From NCBI RefSeq assembly GCF_001277195.1, contig NZ_CP012268.1:186001-250000 (forward strand): 64,000 nt of DNA, written 5' to 3'. The notes beneath the pieces were generated by a model. That model worked only from the letters and a program-made list of their open reading frames with translations, made no database searches and was not told where the DNA came from. The position numbers and the translations under genes were made by a program. Positions 32,168 through 41,953 of this stretch are shown here, in pieces. This DNA is from Cronobacter muytjensii ATCC 51329. GTDB lineage: Bacteria > Pseudomonadota > Gammaproteobacteria > Enterobacterales > Enterobacteriaceae. Position 1 is the stretch's first letter; each line of letters begins with the position of its first letter.

Positions 32168-33950
32168 TCGCCGTCTCCTTTTTATCAGCCGCTTCCGATT
32201 CTGCGCCATACACGCGTTTCGCCGGAGGCAGAGTGGTAATTTTTACGTCGCTATAATCCAGACGGGTGGTGCCGTCAGCGTCGCGGAAGGCGAGAGTGTG
32301 GCGCAGGAAGTTAACATCATCGCGTTCGGTGCAGCCTTCATCCAGACGCTGGTGCGCGCCGCGCGACTCTTTACGCGCCATGGCGGAATGCGCCATGCAT
32401 TCGGCGACGTTAAGCCCATGACCAAGCTCAATAGTGTAGAGCAGATCGGTGTTGAACACGCTGGAAGTGTCGCTGATGCGCACGCGTTTGAAGCGCTCCT
32501 GCAGCTCTGCGAGTTTATCCATGGTTTTCTGCATCAGCTCCGGCGTACGATAGATGCCGCAGCCTTCTTCCATTGAAAGCCCCATCTCGTCGCGAATTTT
32601 CGCCCAGCTTTCATTGCCTTCCTGGTTGATAAGCTTATGCAGGCGCGCTTCGATATCCGCTGTTTGCGCGCTCAGCGCGCTGTCGCGGGCGGGTGACGCG
32701 GCCATTGCGCGATCCATCGCCTGTTCGCCTGCGAGGCGGCCAAATACCACCAGCTCCGCAAGCGAATTTGAGCCAAGGCGGTTAGCGCCGTGTAGCCCAA
32801 CAGATGAGCATTCGCCCACGGCGAACAGCCCTTTAATGCGGGTTTCACACCGCTGGTCGGTTTCGATGCCGCCCATGGTGTAGTGCGCCGTCGGGCGCAC
32901 CGGAATCGGCTCTTTCACCGGGTCGACGCCCACGTAGGCTTTCGCCAGTTCGCAGATAAACGGCAGCCGCTCCAGCAACTTTTTCTCGCCGAGATGGCGC
33001 AGGTCGAGATAGACCACATCGCCGCGCGGTGTGGCAATCGTGTTGCCTTTGCGCCATTCGTGCCAGAACGCCTGCGAGACTTTATCGCGCGGCCCAAGCT
33101 CCATATATTTGTTTTTCGGCTCGCCGAGCGGAGTTTCCGGGCCCATGCCGTAATCCTGCAGGTAACGGTAGCCGTCTTTATTGACCAGAATGCCGCCTTC
33201 GCCGCGGCAGCCTTCCGTCATCAGAATGCCGGAGCCGGGCAGGCCCGTCGGGTGATATTGTACGAATTCCATATCGCGCAGCGGAACGCCGTGTGAGAGC
33301 GCCATGCCCATGCCGTCGCCCGTGACGATGCCGCCATTGGTGTTGTAGCGGTAAACGCGTCCCGCGCCGCCGGTCGCCATCACGACCGCGTTGGCCCGGA
33401 TTTGCACCAGCGTGCCTTCCATCATGTTCATCGCGACCAGGCCGCGCGCCTGACCGTCGTCCACTAAAATATCGAGGACGAAATGCTCGTCGAAGCGCTG
33501 AATTTGCGGGAATTGCAGGGAAGTCTGGAAGAGCGTGTGGAGCATATGGAAGCCGGTTTTATCCGCGGCAAACCAGGTACGCTCGATTTTCATGCCGCCA
33601 AAGCGCCTGACGTTGACCGAGCCATCCGGGCGGCGGCTCCACGGGCAGCCCCACTGTTCAAGCTGGGTCATCTCGCGCGGACAGTGCTTCACAAAATAGT
33701 CGACCACGTCCTGCTCGCACAACCAGTCGCCACCAGCGACGGTGTCGTGGAAGTGATACTCAAAACTGTCATGATCCTGCGCGACCGCCGCCGAGCCGCC
33801 TTCGGCCGCAACGGTATGGCTGCGCATTGGGTAGACTTTTGAAATCAGTGCGATTTTAGCGTTGGGATTGCGCTCGGCCGCCGCAATGGCGGCCCGCAGT
33901 CCCGCGCCGCCGGCACCGATAATGGCGAGATCGGCTTGAAAAGTTTGCAC
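32160..33950 (-). CDS. frdA: Fumarate reductase flavoprotein subunit FrdA
   Basis: A 596-residue catalytic subunit with covalently bound FAD that reduces fumarate to succinate in anaerobic respiration. The FAD fold ADLAIIGAGGAGLRAAI, the flavinylated His in SHTVAAEGGSAA, and the active-site HPTGLPGSG and GLHGANRLGSNSL segments are present. The start is GTG with the strong GGAGGAAT site, as in E. coli; the upstream in-frame codons are not used. The four genes frdABCD overlap or nearly abut. A putative FNR-controlled promoter lies upstream. Confidence 0.98.
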   Translation of the reverse strand: MQTFQADLAIIGAGGAGLRAAIAAAERNPNAKIALISKVYPMRSHTVAAEGGSAAVAQDHDSFEYHFHDTVAGGDWLCEQDVVDYFVKHCPREMTQLEQWGCPWSRRPDGSVNVRRFGGMKIERTWFAADKTGFHMLHTLFQTSLQFPQIQRFDEHFVLDILVDDGQARGLVAMNMMEGTLVQIRANAVVMATGGAGRVYRYNTNGGIVTGDGMGMALSHGVPLRDMEFVQYHPTGLPGSGILMTEGCRGEGGILVNKDGYRYLQDYGMGPETPLGEPKNKYMELGPRDKVSQAFWHEWRKGNTIATPRGDVVYLDLRHLGEKKLLERLPFICELAKAYVGVDPVKEPIPVRPTAHYTMGGIETDQRCETRIKGLFAVGECSSVGLHGANRLGSNSLAELVVFGRLAGEQAMDRAMAASPARDSALSAQTADIEARLHKLINQEGNESWAKIRDEMGLSMEEGCGIYRTPELMQKTMDKLAELQERFKRVRISDTSSVFNTDLLYTIELGHGLNVAECMAHSAMARKESRGAHQRLDEGCTERDDVNFLRHTLAFRDADGTTRLDYSDVKITTLPPAKRVYGAESEAADKKETANG

Positions 33951-34053
33951 GACATTCCTCCGGGTTTTAGTTATTCCCACCGCGCGGTAACAAAGGCGAA
34001 AACTCGGGGCTGCGCGGGGGTAAAGCGTTCCCCTGCTCCTTTTTGGGTAGCTG

Positions 34054-34095
34054 AGTATAACCGTACCCCTAAAGGGGAAATTTGATGTGTTCGAT
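34054..34095 (-). promoter_or_regulatory. frdA promoter with FNR site
   Basis: On the minus strand the -10 hexamer TATACT (34054-34059) and the FNR-type site ATCGA-ACAC-ATCAA (34082-34095), which sits in the same sequence context as the E. coli frd FNR box. Its centre is about 41.5 bp upstream of the predicted start near 34047, the normal activating position. Confidence 0.75.
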
Positions 34096-34252
34096 TTTTT
34101 GGGGCGTTACGACGGCTTTTATCAGCCCGCTTGATGAAGTAGCTCACAAAACGGAAAATTGGCCTCTTCGCAGGAAAAAACTGCGCAAAATTTGTCTGGC
34201 GAACGCGATACGAGTAGACTTCGTGCCCTTGTTTCAAGACGGAGAAAGTACC

Positions 34253-35230
34253 ATGAGCGAGACGGCCACCTGGCAGCCGAGCGCATCCATCCCCAACCTG
34301 TTAAAGCGCGCCGCGATTATGGCGGAGATCCGTCGCTTCTTTGCGGATCGCGGCGTACTGGAGGTGGAAACCCCCTGCATGAGCCAGGCGACGGTAACCG
34401 ATATCCACCTGTTCCCGTTCGAAACGCGTTTCGTCGGCCCCGGCCATTCTCAGGGGATCAATCTCTATCTGATGACCAGCCCGGAATATCATATGAAGCG
34501 CCTGCTGGCGGCGGGCTGCGGGCCGGTGTATCAGCTGTGCCGCAGCTTTCGTAATGAAGAGATGGGGCGTCATCACAATCCTGAATTCACCATGCTGGAG
34601 TGGTACCGTCCGCACTACGATATGTATCGCCTGATGAATGAGGTGGATGACCTTCTGCAACAGGTGCTGGACTGCCAGCCCGCGGAGACGATCTCTTACC
34701 AGCAGGCGTTTCAGCGCCATCTGGAAATCGACCCGCTGTCGGCGGACAAAACCCTGCTGCGCGAGGCGGCGGCGAAGCTTGATCTCAGCAACATCGCCGA
34801 TACCGAAGAAGATCGCGACACGCTGCTGCAACTGCTGTTCACCATGGGCGTCGAGCCGCATATCGGAAAAGACCGTCCGGTGTTTGTTTATCACTTCCCG
34901 GCAAGCCAGGCGGCGCTCGCGCAAATCAGCACTGAAGATCACCGCGTGGCGGAGCGTTTTGAGGTCTATTACAAAGGCATTGAGCTGGCGAATGGTTTTC
35001 ATGAGCTCACCGACGCCCGCGAGCAGCAGCAGCGTTTCGAGCAAGATAACCGCAAGCGCCTTCAGCGTGGTCTGCCGCAGCAGCCGGTGGATTACAATCT
35101 GCTGGAAGCGCTGAAAGTGGGCCTGCCGGATTGCTCCGGCGTCGCGCTGGGCGTGGATCGTCTGATTATGCTGGCGTTGGGCGCGGAAAGCCTCGCGGAA
35201 GTTATCGCCTTTACGGTAGATCGGGCGTAA
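34253..35230 (+). CDS. epmA: EF-P lysine-34 (R)-beta-lysyltransferase EpmA
   Basis: A 325-residue class II lysyl-tRNA synthetase-like enzyme that attaches beta-lysine to EF-P Lys34. Motif 2 (CRSFRNEEMGRHHNPEF) and motif 3 (GVALGVDRLIMLALG) of class II synthetases are clear, and the tRNA anticodon domain is missing, as in EpmA. Length equals E. coli. It is divergent from frdA and ends at a shared terminator. The longer frame starting 34082 overlaps the frd promoter and is not used. Confidence 0.97.
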   Translation: MSETATWQPSASIPNLLKRAAIMAEIRRFFADRGVLEVETPCMSQATVTDIHLFPFETRFVGPGHSQGINLYLMTSPEYHMKRLLAAGCGPVYQLCRSFRNEEMGRHHNPEFTMLEWYRPHYDMYRLMNEVDDLLQQVLDCQPAETISYQQAFQRHLEIDPLSADKTLLREAAAKLDLSNIADTEEDRDTLLQLLFTMGVEPHIGKDRPVFVYHFPASQAALAQISTEDHRVAERFEVYYKGIELANGFHELTDAREQQQRFEQDNRKRLQRGLPQQPVDYNLLEALKVGLPDCSGVALGVDRLIMLALGAESLAEVIAFTVDRA

Positions 35231-35348
35231 CGGTCGAGGGCGGGTCTGTGGCGAATGCGCTGCGTTTACCTGCCTTATCCATAACAGGCGCCAGACGTAG
35301 GGGGGTTAAGCGACGCGCGCCCACCTTTACTCCACGCCTCACCGCCAT

Positions 35349-35375
35349 AAAAAAGGAGCCTTGCGGCTCCTTTTT
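35349..35375. terminator. Terminator between epmA and mscM
   Basis: Stem AAAAGGAGCC/GGCTCCTTTT with loop TTGC. A residues on one side and T residues on the other make it usable for both convergent genes. Confidence 0.9.
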
Positions 35376-35377
35376 CG

Positions 35378-38300
35378 TTACATGCTTCCCGGCGTGCGGC
35401 TGGTGCGGCCGGCAGAGGTTAACGTTCGCGCGGTGCGTTTGCCATCCAGGCTCTCCAGACGCATCTGGAAGGGCGGGAACGGCATTTCGATACCGTGTTC
35501 GCGAAAGCCCTGCAAAATCAGCTGGTGGATCTCGTGGCGAAGCGGCATGCGATGCCCCATTTCAGCGGCATGGATACGCAGCTCAAACAGCTGAATACCC
35601 TGCTGTAAATCCACCAAAAACACTTCCGGCGGCGGGTTATCTATCACATAGCTGCACTTCTCGGCGGCGCGGTACAGCAGCTGCGTCACCTCTTCACTGT
35701 TGGCGTCCGATGGCGCAGGTACCGTCAGCACCACGCGGGTGACGGAGTCAGACAGCGACCAGTTGATAAACTGCTCGGTGATAAACGCTTTATTCGGCAC
35801 GATAATCTCTTTGCGATCCCAGTCGCTGATGGTAGTGGCGCGGGTATTAATGCGCGTCACGCTGCCCGTTAAATCGCGAATGGTCACGGTGTCGCCGATA
35901 CGAATCGGTTTTTCAAAGAGAATAATCAGGCCCGAGATAAAGTTAGCGAAAATTTCCTGCAGGCCGAAACCAAGCCCGACGCCGAGCGCCGCCACGAGCC
36001 ACTGCAGCTTGGACCATTCAATACCAATCATTGAGAAGCCCACCAGTCCGCCAATCAGCATCAGCAGATATTTGGTGATGGTGGTGATGGCATAGCCGGT
36101 ACCGGGCGTCAGTTCCAGGTGTTGTAGCACGACCAGCTCCAGCAGCGCAGGCAAATTGCGCACCAGCTGCGTGGTGACGATAAACACCAGAATGGCAATC
36201 AGAACCGCGCCAAGGGTAATAGGCTCAATGCTCTCCACGCCCTGGACGGTCGACGTCACATCCCACAGGGAAATGTTTTCAAGGAATCCGAACGCCGAGT
36301 GGATTTCCGACCACAGCACAATGACCGACAGCAGCGCGATAAGCGTCAGAATGGAGCGCACCAGGCGCAGCGACTGGGCGCTGATGGCGTCGAGATCGAG
36401 CTCGGCGACATCCACCTCGACGCTGCCCTCGGTGCTGTGCCCGTGGGGCGGCTCTTCTTCGCCGCGGGCGCGCTGGGCCAGAATTTCCGCACGGCGCGAG
36501 CGGGCGCGGTCAAAGGCCAGACGACGGCGCTGAATCAGCATCCAGCGGCGAATAATGTGGTAGATAACCAGCAGCAGGAACCAGATGGCGACGGAAGTTT
36601 CCAGACGCGCCAGCAGCGCCTGCGCAGTGGCGAGATAACCTACGGCTGCGGCGAGGATCGCCATCAGCGGCGCACACAGCATCAGGTTCCACAGCAGCCG
36701 GTTTACCCAGTTGTCGCCATTGCCTTCGTTATCCAGATAGAGCGGAATGCCTGCGCGCTTGAGGCTGAGCGTCACGATAGCCAGCGCGCCGCAAATCAGC
36801 ACAAAGCACAAACGGCCCAACGAGCCGGAGAATTCGCGGTCGTTGAGGTTATCAAAGGTGATCAGCGCCATGATCAGCGGCACGATAAAGCCAATGCTCA
36901 TCAGGTAATAGCGCATCGCGCGGGCGACGCGGTTGCGAGGCCAGCCGAAGTGCGTGGTAAACAGGCCGTTCGGGCGGGCAAAGGTGGCGGAGATCATCAC
37001 CACCCACAGCAGCGGCACCGTCGCCGTCACGCCGTCGCCCACCGCGACGGCGATAGGCCAGGGCCAGGCTTCACGCAGCCCGTAGCCGAGCGTGGCCCAG
37101 AGTACCGGCAGCGGTGAGGCTACCAGAATCGACCAGAATACTGTGCGCAGCGTCAGCCAGAAGTGATCCTGCGTGACCTTACCGACGCGCGCGCTGGAGC
37201 GCTCCAGAAACGCCGTGAAATGGCGGCGGGAGCTGATGCTGAAGCCCACCAGCAGCAGCGCGCCGAACAGCGGCAGCAGCGTCTCTTTGCTGGTGACCAT
37301 CATCACGGCGGCTTTGCCGAGCTGGCCGAAAAAGTCGAGCGAAATAAGGCGGCGCAGATCCTGCACGATATCCACCGGCCAGCTGATGCTGAGCGGGCTG
37401 ACATCCGAGGTCCAGAACAGATAGCGGTGCGTCGCTTCGTTCACTTCCTTAAGCGCGTCTTCAAGCTGGCTGTTGGCCACTTTCAGCTTGGTGAGTTCAA
37501 GGATTAACGTATCGCCGCCCTGCAACAGGGAGCCGAGGAGTTCGCGCTGGGTACGCAACTGCGCTTCCAGGATGCGATTCTGCTCCGCCGTCAGCGGCGT
37601 GCCATCGGCCTGGCGCAGCTGGCGCAGTTGCGGCTGCTTGTTAAGCTGATCTTCATAACGCAGGCGATGCACGCGCAACTGGGCCATTTCGGTATCCAGC
37701 TGTTGCAGTTTCGGCATCTCCGGCAGGCGCGAGACCTGCGCGCGCAGCGCCTCGCCAAGTACGTTGGAGACGCCAAGCCACTGCGACTGTTCGCGCAGCG
37801 TCGTTAACGCCTGACGCACCTGCATCGTCTGGCTGGTGGCCTGACGCTGCTGCGATGCGACAAGATCCATACGCTGCGCCTGCTGGTTTAGCGCGCGGGA
37901 GAGCTCGCGGTTGACGTTGAACTGCTCGACGATAGCCGGAGGCAGGTTGGCGCTGTTCTCGGCCAGGAGCTCGGTGCTTTCAAGCGCGCGTTCGGCCTCC
38001 TGCTGGCGCTGGCTGTTGAGCTGATTACGCAGCGCCTGCAGGTAAGTATCGAGCTGCTCGCTCTGCTTTTGCGCCAGCTCCGCACGCAGGCGCGCCAGCT
38101 CCTGACGGTTGCTCGCGGAGAGCTGCGCGAGTTCCAGTTCATCAACGCGCGCTTTGAGCTGTGCGGATTCCGCCTGCTGGGCGAGAAGCTGGGCGGCGCC
38201 GAGCGCGGTAGAGCCTGACGACGCGCCCGAGCGGCGTTCCATCTCGTTAAGCTGGCGGCGCGCGTCGGTTTGCTGCTGGGGAAGCTGGCTTAAGGAGTCG

Positions 38301-38710
38301 GCGATTTCGCGGGCGCGATCCTGCTCCTGTTGCGCTTCGCGGCTCTTTTCCAGCAACTGACTGCTGACCTGGAGGATCTCCTGATTGAGCGCGTCGGTGG
38401 TAAGCCCTGTGGGCACCCGGCGCGGCTCGTCGCGCAGGTTATTGAGTTGCTGGCGCAGCGATTGCGACAGCTTCGGGAAATTATCGATAACCTGTTGATA
38501 CTGTCTGGCGCGCTCAAGGGAGGCTTTTCTCTCCTCAAGCGCGTTTTGCGCGGACTGAAGGGTTTCAACCACTTGCGCCTGATCGGGCTGGTTTTTGGCC
38601 GCTTTGGCTTGCTCCAGCTCCTGGGCTATCTGTTTTTCATCGGGCGCCGTCGCGGCGTTCGCCCAAAAGCTCAGGCTCCAGGCCAGCAGCACGTAAAGAA
38701 TCAGGCGCAC
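35378..38710 (-). CDS. mscM: Mechanosensitive channel MscM (YjeP)
   Basis: A 1110-residue inner-membrane channel of the MscS/MscK type that opens at low membrane tension (miniconductance). After a signal peptide (MRLILYVLLAWSLSFWANA) comes a periplasmic Gln- and Glu-rich coiled coil of about 450 residues, then about 10 or 11 membrane helices and a C-terminal MscS domain with the pore-helix pattern AALGVGLGFGLQEIFANFISGL and the IRIGDTVTIRDLTGSV segment. Length is close to E. coli (1107). It starts 17 bp after the psd stop and is probably one operon with psd, as in E. coli. Confidence 0.97.
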   Translation of the reverse strand: MRLILYVLLAWSLSFWANAATAPDEKQIAQELEQAKAAKNQPDQAQVVETLQSAQNALEERKASLERARQYQQVIDNFPKLSQSLRQQLNNLRDEPRRVPTGLTTDALNQEILQVSSQLLEKSREAQQEQDRAREIADSLSQLPQQQTDARRQLNEMERRSGASSGSTALGAAQLLAQQAESAQLKARVDELELAQLSASNRQELARLRAELAQKQSEQLDTYLQALRNQLNSQRQQEAERALESTELLAENSANLPPAIVEQFNVNRELSRALNQQAQRMDLVASQQRQATSQTMQVRQALTTLREQSQWLGVSNVLGEALRAQVSRLPEMPKLQQLDTEMAQLRVHRLRYEDQLNKQPQLRQLRQADGTPLTAEQNRILEAQLRTQRELLGSLLQGGDTLILELTKLKVANSQLEDALKEVNEATHRYLFWTSDVSPLSISWPVDIVQDLRRLISLDFFGQLGKAAVMMVTSKETLLPLFGALLLVGFSISSRRHFTAFLERSSARVGKVTQDHFWLTLRTVFWSILVASPLPVLWATLGYGLREAWPWPIAVAVGDGVTATVPLLWVVMISATFARPNGLFTTHFGWPRNRVARAMRYYLMSIGFIVPLIMALITFDNLNDREFSGSLGRLCFVLICGALAIVTLSLKRAGIPLYLDNEGNGDNWVNRLLWNLMLCAPLMAILAAAVGYLATAQALLARLETSVAIWFLLLVIYHIIRRWMLIQRRRLAFDRARSRRAEILAQRARGEEEPPHGHSTEGSVEVDVAELDLDAISAQSLRLVRSILTLIALLSVIVLWSEIHSAFGFLENISLWDVTSTVQGVESIEPITLGAVLIAILVFIVTTQLVRNLPALLELVVLQHLELTPGTGYAITTITKYLLMLIGGLVGFSMIGIEWSKLQWLVAALGVGLGFGLQEIFANFISGLIILFEKPIRIGDTVTIRDLTGSVTRINTRATTISDWDRKEIIVPNKAFITEQFINWSLSDSVTRVVLTVPAPSDANSEEVTQLLYRAAEKCSYVIDNPPPEVFLVDLQQGIQLFELRIHAAEMGHRMPLRHEIHQLILQGFREHGIEMPFPPFQMRLESLDGKRTARTLTSAGRTSRTPGSM

Positions 38711-38727
38711 GTCATTTTACCTTTGCA

Positions 38728-39690
38728 TTAACGGTCCTGGTCGTTATCGACCAGCGGGTTAGCCTCGCGTTCGGCTTCGATCTCTTCCGGCGCAATCACC
38801 GCAGGCGCGACATCCGCCGTCACCGCGTCGGTAGATACCGCCAGCGGCTCGCCGAGGCGAGTGACGGAGAGACTTTGCAGATGTTCAACCAGCTCGACGC
38901 TACCCGGCGCAAACAGGTTGATAACCGTGGAGCCCAGCTTGAAGCGGCCCATCTCCTGGCCTTTCAGCAGCGCTACGGCGCCGTCGCTTTCGCCCGCCGG
39001 GTACGTCCAGCGTTTGATAATGCCTTCGCGCGGCGGGGTGATAGTGCCAGCCCAGACGGTTTCGATGCTACCCACAATCGTCGCGCCCACCAGGATCTGC
39101 GCCATTGGCCCAAATTCGGTATCGAACAGGCAGATAACGCGCTCGTTACGGGCGAACAGGTTCGGCACGTTCTGAGCGGTCAGATGGTTTACCGAGAAGA
39201 GATCGCCCGGTACGTAGATCATTTCACGCAGGATACCGTTACACGGCATATGCACGCGGTGGTAGTCACGCGGCGACAGGTACGTAGTGGCGAAGCTGCC
39301 GTTACGGAACAAATCGGCCATCAGATAGTTGCCGGCAAGCAGCGCTTCCAGCGAATAGTTGTGGCCTTTGGCCTGCAGGATCTTATCGCCTTCGATACGG
39401 CCAAGCTGGCTTATCACGCCGTCCGCCGGCATTACCAGCACGTTCGGGTCGGTGTTGAGCGGGCGGACTTCATCGCGCAGTGGGCGCACGAAAAATTCGT
39501 TAAAGGTGCGGTAGCTGGCGGTATCGGGCTTTTGCGCCTCGCTCATGTTGACCTTGTAGTATTTTACGAACAGGTCGATGACCAGTTTGGTCAGCCAGCC
39601 CGCGCGTTTACTCGCGCCCCAGCCAGCAAGGCGAGTGAGCCACTGTTTAGGCAGAATATATTGCAGCGAAAGTTTGATTTCGTTTAACAA
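38728..39690 (-). CDS. psd: Phosphatidylserine decarboxylase proenzyme
   Basis: A 320-residue membrane-associated enzyme that makes phosphatidylethanolamine. The self-cleavage motif is LGST, with Gly253 and Ser254 giving the small subunit with its pyruvoyl group; catalytic residues Asp90 (VMPADGV) and His147 (DYHRVHMP) are present. C-terminal residues beyond the active site are variable and acidic. It lies between mscM downstream and rsgA upstream, the E. coli order. A short GC hairpin (39725-39741) lies just upstream in the psd-rsgA spacer. Confidence 0.98.
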   Translation of the reverse strand: MLNEIKLSLQYILPKQWLTRLAGWGASKRAGWLTKLVIDLFVKYYKVNMSEAQKPDTASYRTFNEFFVRPLRDEVRPLNTDPNVLVMPADGVISQLGRIEGDKILQAKGHNYSLEALLAGNYLMADLFRNGSFATTYLSPRDYHRVHMPCNGILREMIYVPGDLFSVNHLTAQNVPNLFARNERVICLFDTEFGPMAQILVGATIVGSIETVWAGTITPPREGIIKRWTYPAGESDGAVALLKGQEMGRFKLGSTVINLFAPGSVELVEHLQSLSVTRLGEPLAVSTDAVTADVAPAVIAPEEIEAEREANPLVDNDQDR

Positions 39691-39786
39691 GGTAGCCTCC
39701 AGGCCAGTGTTTCATCATTCCTGACCCGGCTGCGCGCCGGGCCTGTCAGAAAAAGGGGCTGATTCTAACGACGCACAGCTTAATTG

Positions 39787-40833
39787 TCAGTCGTCGCTAT
39801 CAGAAAAGTTTTTACGCGTTTTTACCTGCGCCATGCTTTCCAGAATGCGGTGATAGTTGTCGAAACGGCTTTCGGCAATGTCGCCGCGCTCAACGGCCTC
39901 GCGAATGGCGCAGCCGGGATCGTTGCCATGTTTACAGTCGCGGAACTTGCAGAGCCCCAGATAGTCGTGAAATTCGATAAAGCCCTGCGTTATCTGTTCC
40001 GGCTCAAGGTGCCACAGGCCGAATTCACGCACGCCCGGCGAGTCGATGACTTCGCCGCCGCCCGGAAAGTGGTACAGGCGTGAGGCGGTGGTGGTGTGCT
40101 GACCAAGCCCGGAGTTGTCAGAGACGTCGTTAACCAGAATCTGGTTATCCTTCAGGCCCAGCAGATTGTTCAGCAGGCTCGATTTACCCACGCCCGACTG
40201 TCCCGCAAAAATACTGGTGCGGTCGATAAGTGCCTGCTCCAGCTCCTTCAGCCCTTCGTCTTTGTAGCTGGACACCAGCAGTACGCGATAACCAATACGA
40301 CGATAGATATCCATCTGCTCGTTGACGAAAGCGAGGTCGTTTTCATCAAGCAGATCAGTTTTGTTGAGGACCAGTAAAGGTTCAATCTCCAGCGTTTCGC
40401 AGGCCACCAGATAGCGGTCGATAATGTTCAGCGACAGCTCCGGCAGGATGGCCGATACGATGATTATCTGGTCGATATTCGCGGCGATAGGCTTCACGCC
40501 GTCGTAGAAATCCGGGCGCGTCAGTACAGAGGTACGCTCGTGTACCGCATCGACAATGCCTTTGCCCTGAACATTTTCTTTCGCCGGGCGCCAGACGACG
40601 CGATCGCCGGTCACCAGCGAGCGGATGGTGCGGCGAATGTTACAGCGATGCACCCCGCCGTCTGACGATTCGACGTCGGCATGCTGACCAAAGCGACTGA
40701 TCACGCGACCTTCGCGAGGCTCGCCAAATTGCGAGTCGTCCGGATCGGCTTTCTCCGTAGTCTGTTTGAGCCGGCGCTGATGGTTCGCTGACACGCGGCG
40801 CTGCTGACCTTTGGAGAGTTTATTTTTGCTCAA
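39787..40833 (-). CDS. rsgA: Ribosome small-subunit biogenesis GTPase RsgA
   Basis: A 348-residue circularly permuted GTPase that checks late 30S maturation. G4 (NKTDLLDE) comes before G1 (FAGQSGVGKSS) and G3 (DSPGVREFG), as in this family, with an N-terminal OB domain and a C-terminal zinc finger (CKFRDCKHGNDPGC). The start is taken as TTG, 9 nt after AGGAG, giving LSKNKLSKGQQRR, matching the E. coli start; an upstream ATG would add 11 residues. It is divergent from orn. Confidence 0.93.
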   Translation of the reverse strand: MSKNKLSKGQQRRVSANHQRRLKQTTEKADPDDSQFGEPREGRVISRFGQHADVESSDGGVHRCNIRRTIRSLVTGDRVVWRPAKENVQGKGIVDAVHERTSVLTRPDFYDGVKPIAANIDQIIIVSAILPELSLNIIDRYLVACETLEIEPLLVLNKTDLLDENDLAFVNEQMDIYRRIGYRVLLVSSYKDEGLKELEQALIDRTSIFAGQSGVGKSSLLNNLLGLKDNQILVNDVSDNSGLGQHTTTASRLYHFPGGGEVIDSPGVREFGLWHLEPEQITQGFIEFHDYLGLCKFRDCKHGNDPGCAIREAVERGDIAESRFDNYHRILESMAQVKTRKNFSDSDD

Positions 40834-40945
40834 TCTTAATGGCTCCTGGTCGCCCCTGGTGGGCAAAACCTCTATGATATCAGCTATTGTAAATGAATTA
40901 ACTGCCTGTCACCCCGGTGTGACGCGATAACGGATGGAAAATAGC

Positions 40946-41491
40946 ATGAGTGCCAATGAAAACAACCTCATTTGGATCGATCTGGAGATGACCGGACTCG
41001 ATCCGCGACAGGATCGCATCATTGAAATCGCCACCCTGGTGACCGACGCCGATCTGAATATTCTCGCGGAAGGCCCGGTTATCGCTGTGCATCAGGCCGA
41101 TGAGCAGCTGGCGCTGATGGATGACTGGAATGTGCGCACGCATACCGCCAGCGGCCTGGTGGAGCGCGTTAAAGCGAGCACGATGGGCGAGCGCGAGGCG
41201 GAGCTGGCGACGATTGAATTCCTTAAAGAGTGGGTGCCTGCGGGCAAATCGCCTATTTGCGGTAACAGCATCGGCCAGGATCGCCGCTTCCTGTTTAAGT
41301 ACATGCCGGAGCTGGAAGCCTATTTCCACTATCGTTACCTGGACGTCAGTACGCTAAAAGAGCTGGCGCGCCGCTGGAAGCCGGATGTACTGAATGGCCT
41401 TAAGAAACAAAATACGCATCAGGCGCTGGACGATATCCGCGAGTCGGTGGCGGAGCTCGCCTATTACCGCGAACATTTCATTAAATTGTGA
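40946..41491 (+). CDS. orn: Oligoribonuclease
   Basis: A 181-residue DEDDh-family 3'-5' exonuclease that degrades the last short oligoribonucleotides, including pGpG. Exo motif I is IWIDLEMTGLD, motif II GNSIGQDRRF, and motif III with HQALDDIRES. Length equals E. coli Orn when the start MSANENN is used; an ATG four codons upstream is possible but less favoured. It ends before a terminator and the tRNA-Gly genes. Confidence 0.98.
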   Translation: MSANENNLIWIDLEMTGLDPRQDRIIEIATLVTDADLNILAEGPVIAVHQADEQLALMDDWNVRTHTASGLVERVKASTMGEREAELATIEFLKEWVPAGKSPICGNSIGQDRRFLFKYMPELEAYFHYRYLDVSTLKELARRWKPDVLNGLKKQNTHQALDDIRESVAELAYYREHFIKL

Positions 41492-41496
41492 TGGCG

Positions 41497-41519
41497 AAGA
41501 GGGGCTAAGCCCCTCTTTT
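41497..41519 (+). terminator. orn terminator
   Basis: Stem AAGAGGGGC/GCCCCTCTT with loop TAA, followed by TT, just after the orn stop. Confidence 0.85.
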
Positions 41520-41591
41520 GCTGGTAAAGTGATCACTTTGGCGAATAAAAAAGCAGTCAGATAAAAATCACAAAAAAAAGCGTTTAAGGGG

Positions 41592-41619
41592 TTGCGGTAG
41601 AAATCATTTCTCGTATAAT
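41592..41619 (+). promoter_or_regulatory. Promoter of the tRNA-Gly cluster
   Basis: TTGCGG, a 16-bp spacer and TATAAT (41614-41619), then a GC-rich discriminator (GCGCCTCCCG) typical of stringently controlled tRNA promoters. Confidence 0.9.
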
Positions 41620-41658
41620 GCGCCTCCCGTAACGACACAGAAATGTGAATTACGCAGA

Positions 41659-41734
<76 letters not shown>

Positions 41735-41768
41735 AAATTTGAAATCGCCGAAAGGCAGCACCACCCAA

Positions 41769-41844
<76 letters not shown>

Positions 41845-41877
41845 AAATTTGAAATGCCGAAAGGCAACACCACCCAA

Positions 41878-41953
<76 letters not shown>

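Noticed and set aside
35131..35742. 203-codon frame spanning the epmA end and mscM end
   Set aside because: Crosses the terminator and overlaps two genes in other frames; no support.
36299..37117. 272-codon frame opposite mscM
   Set aside because: Gln/His/Arg-rich antisense frame in a GC-rich gene; no support as a gene.
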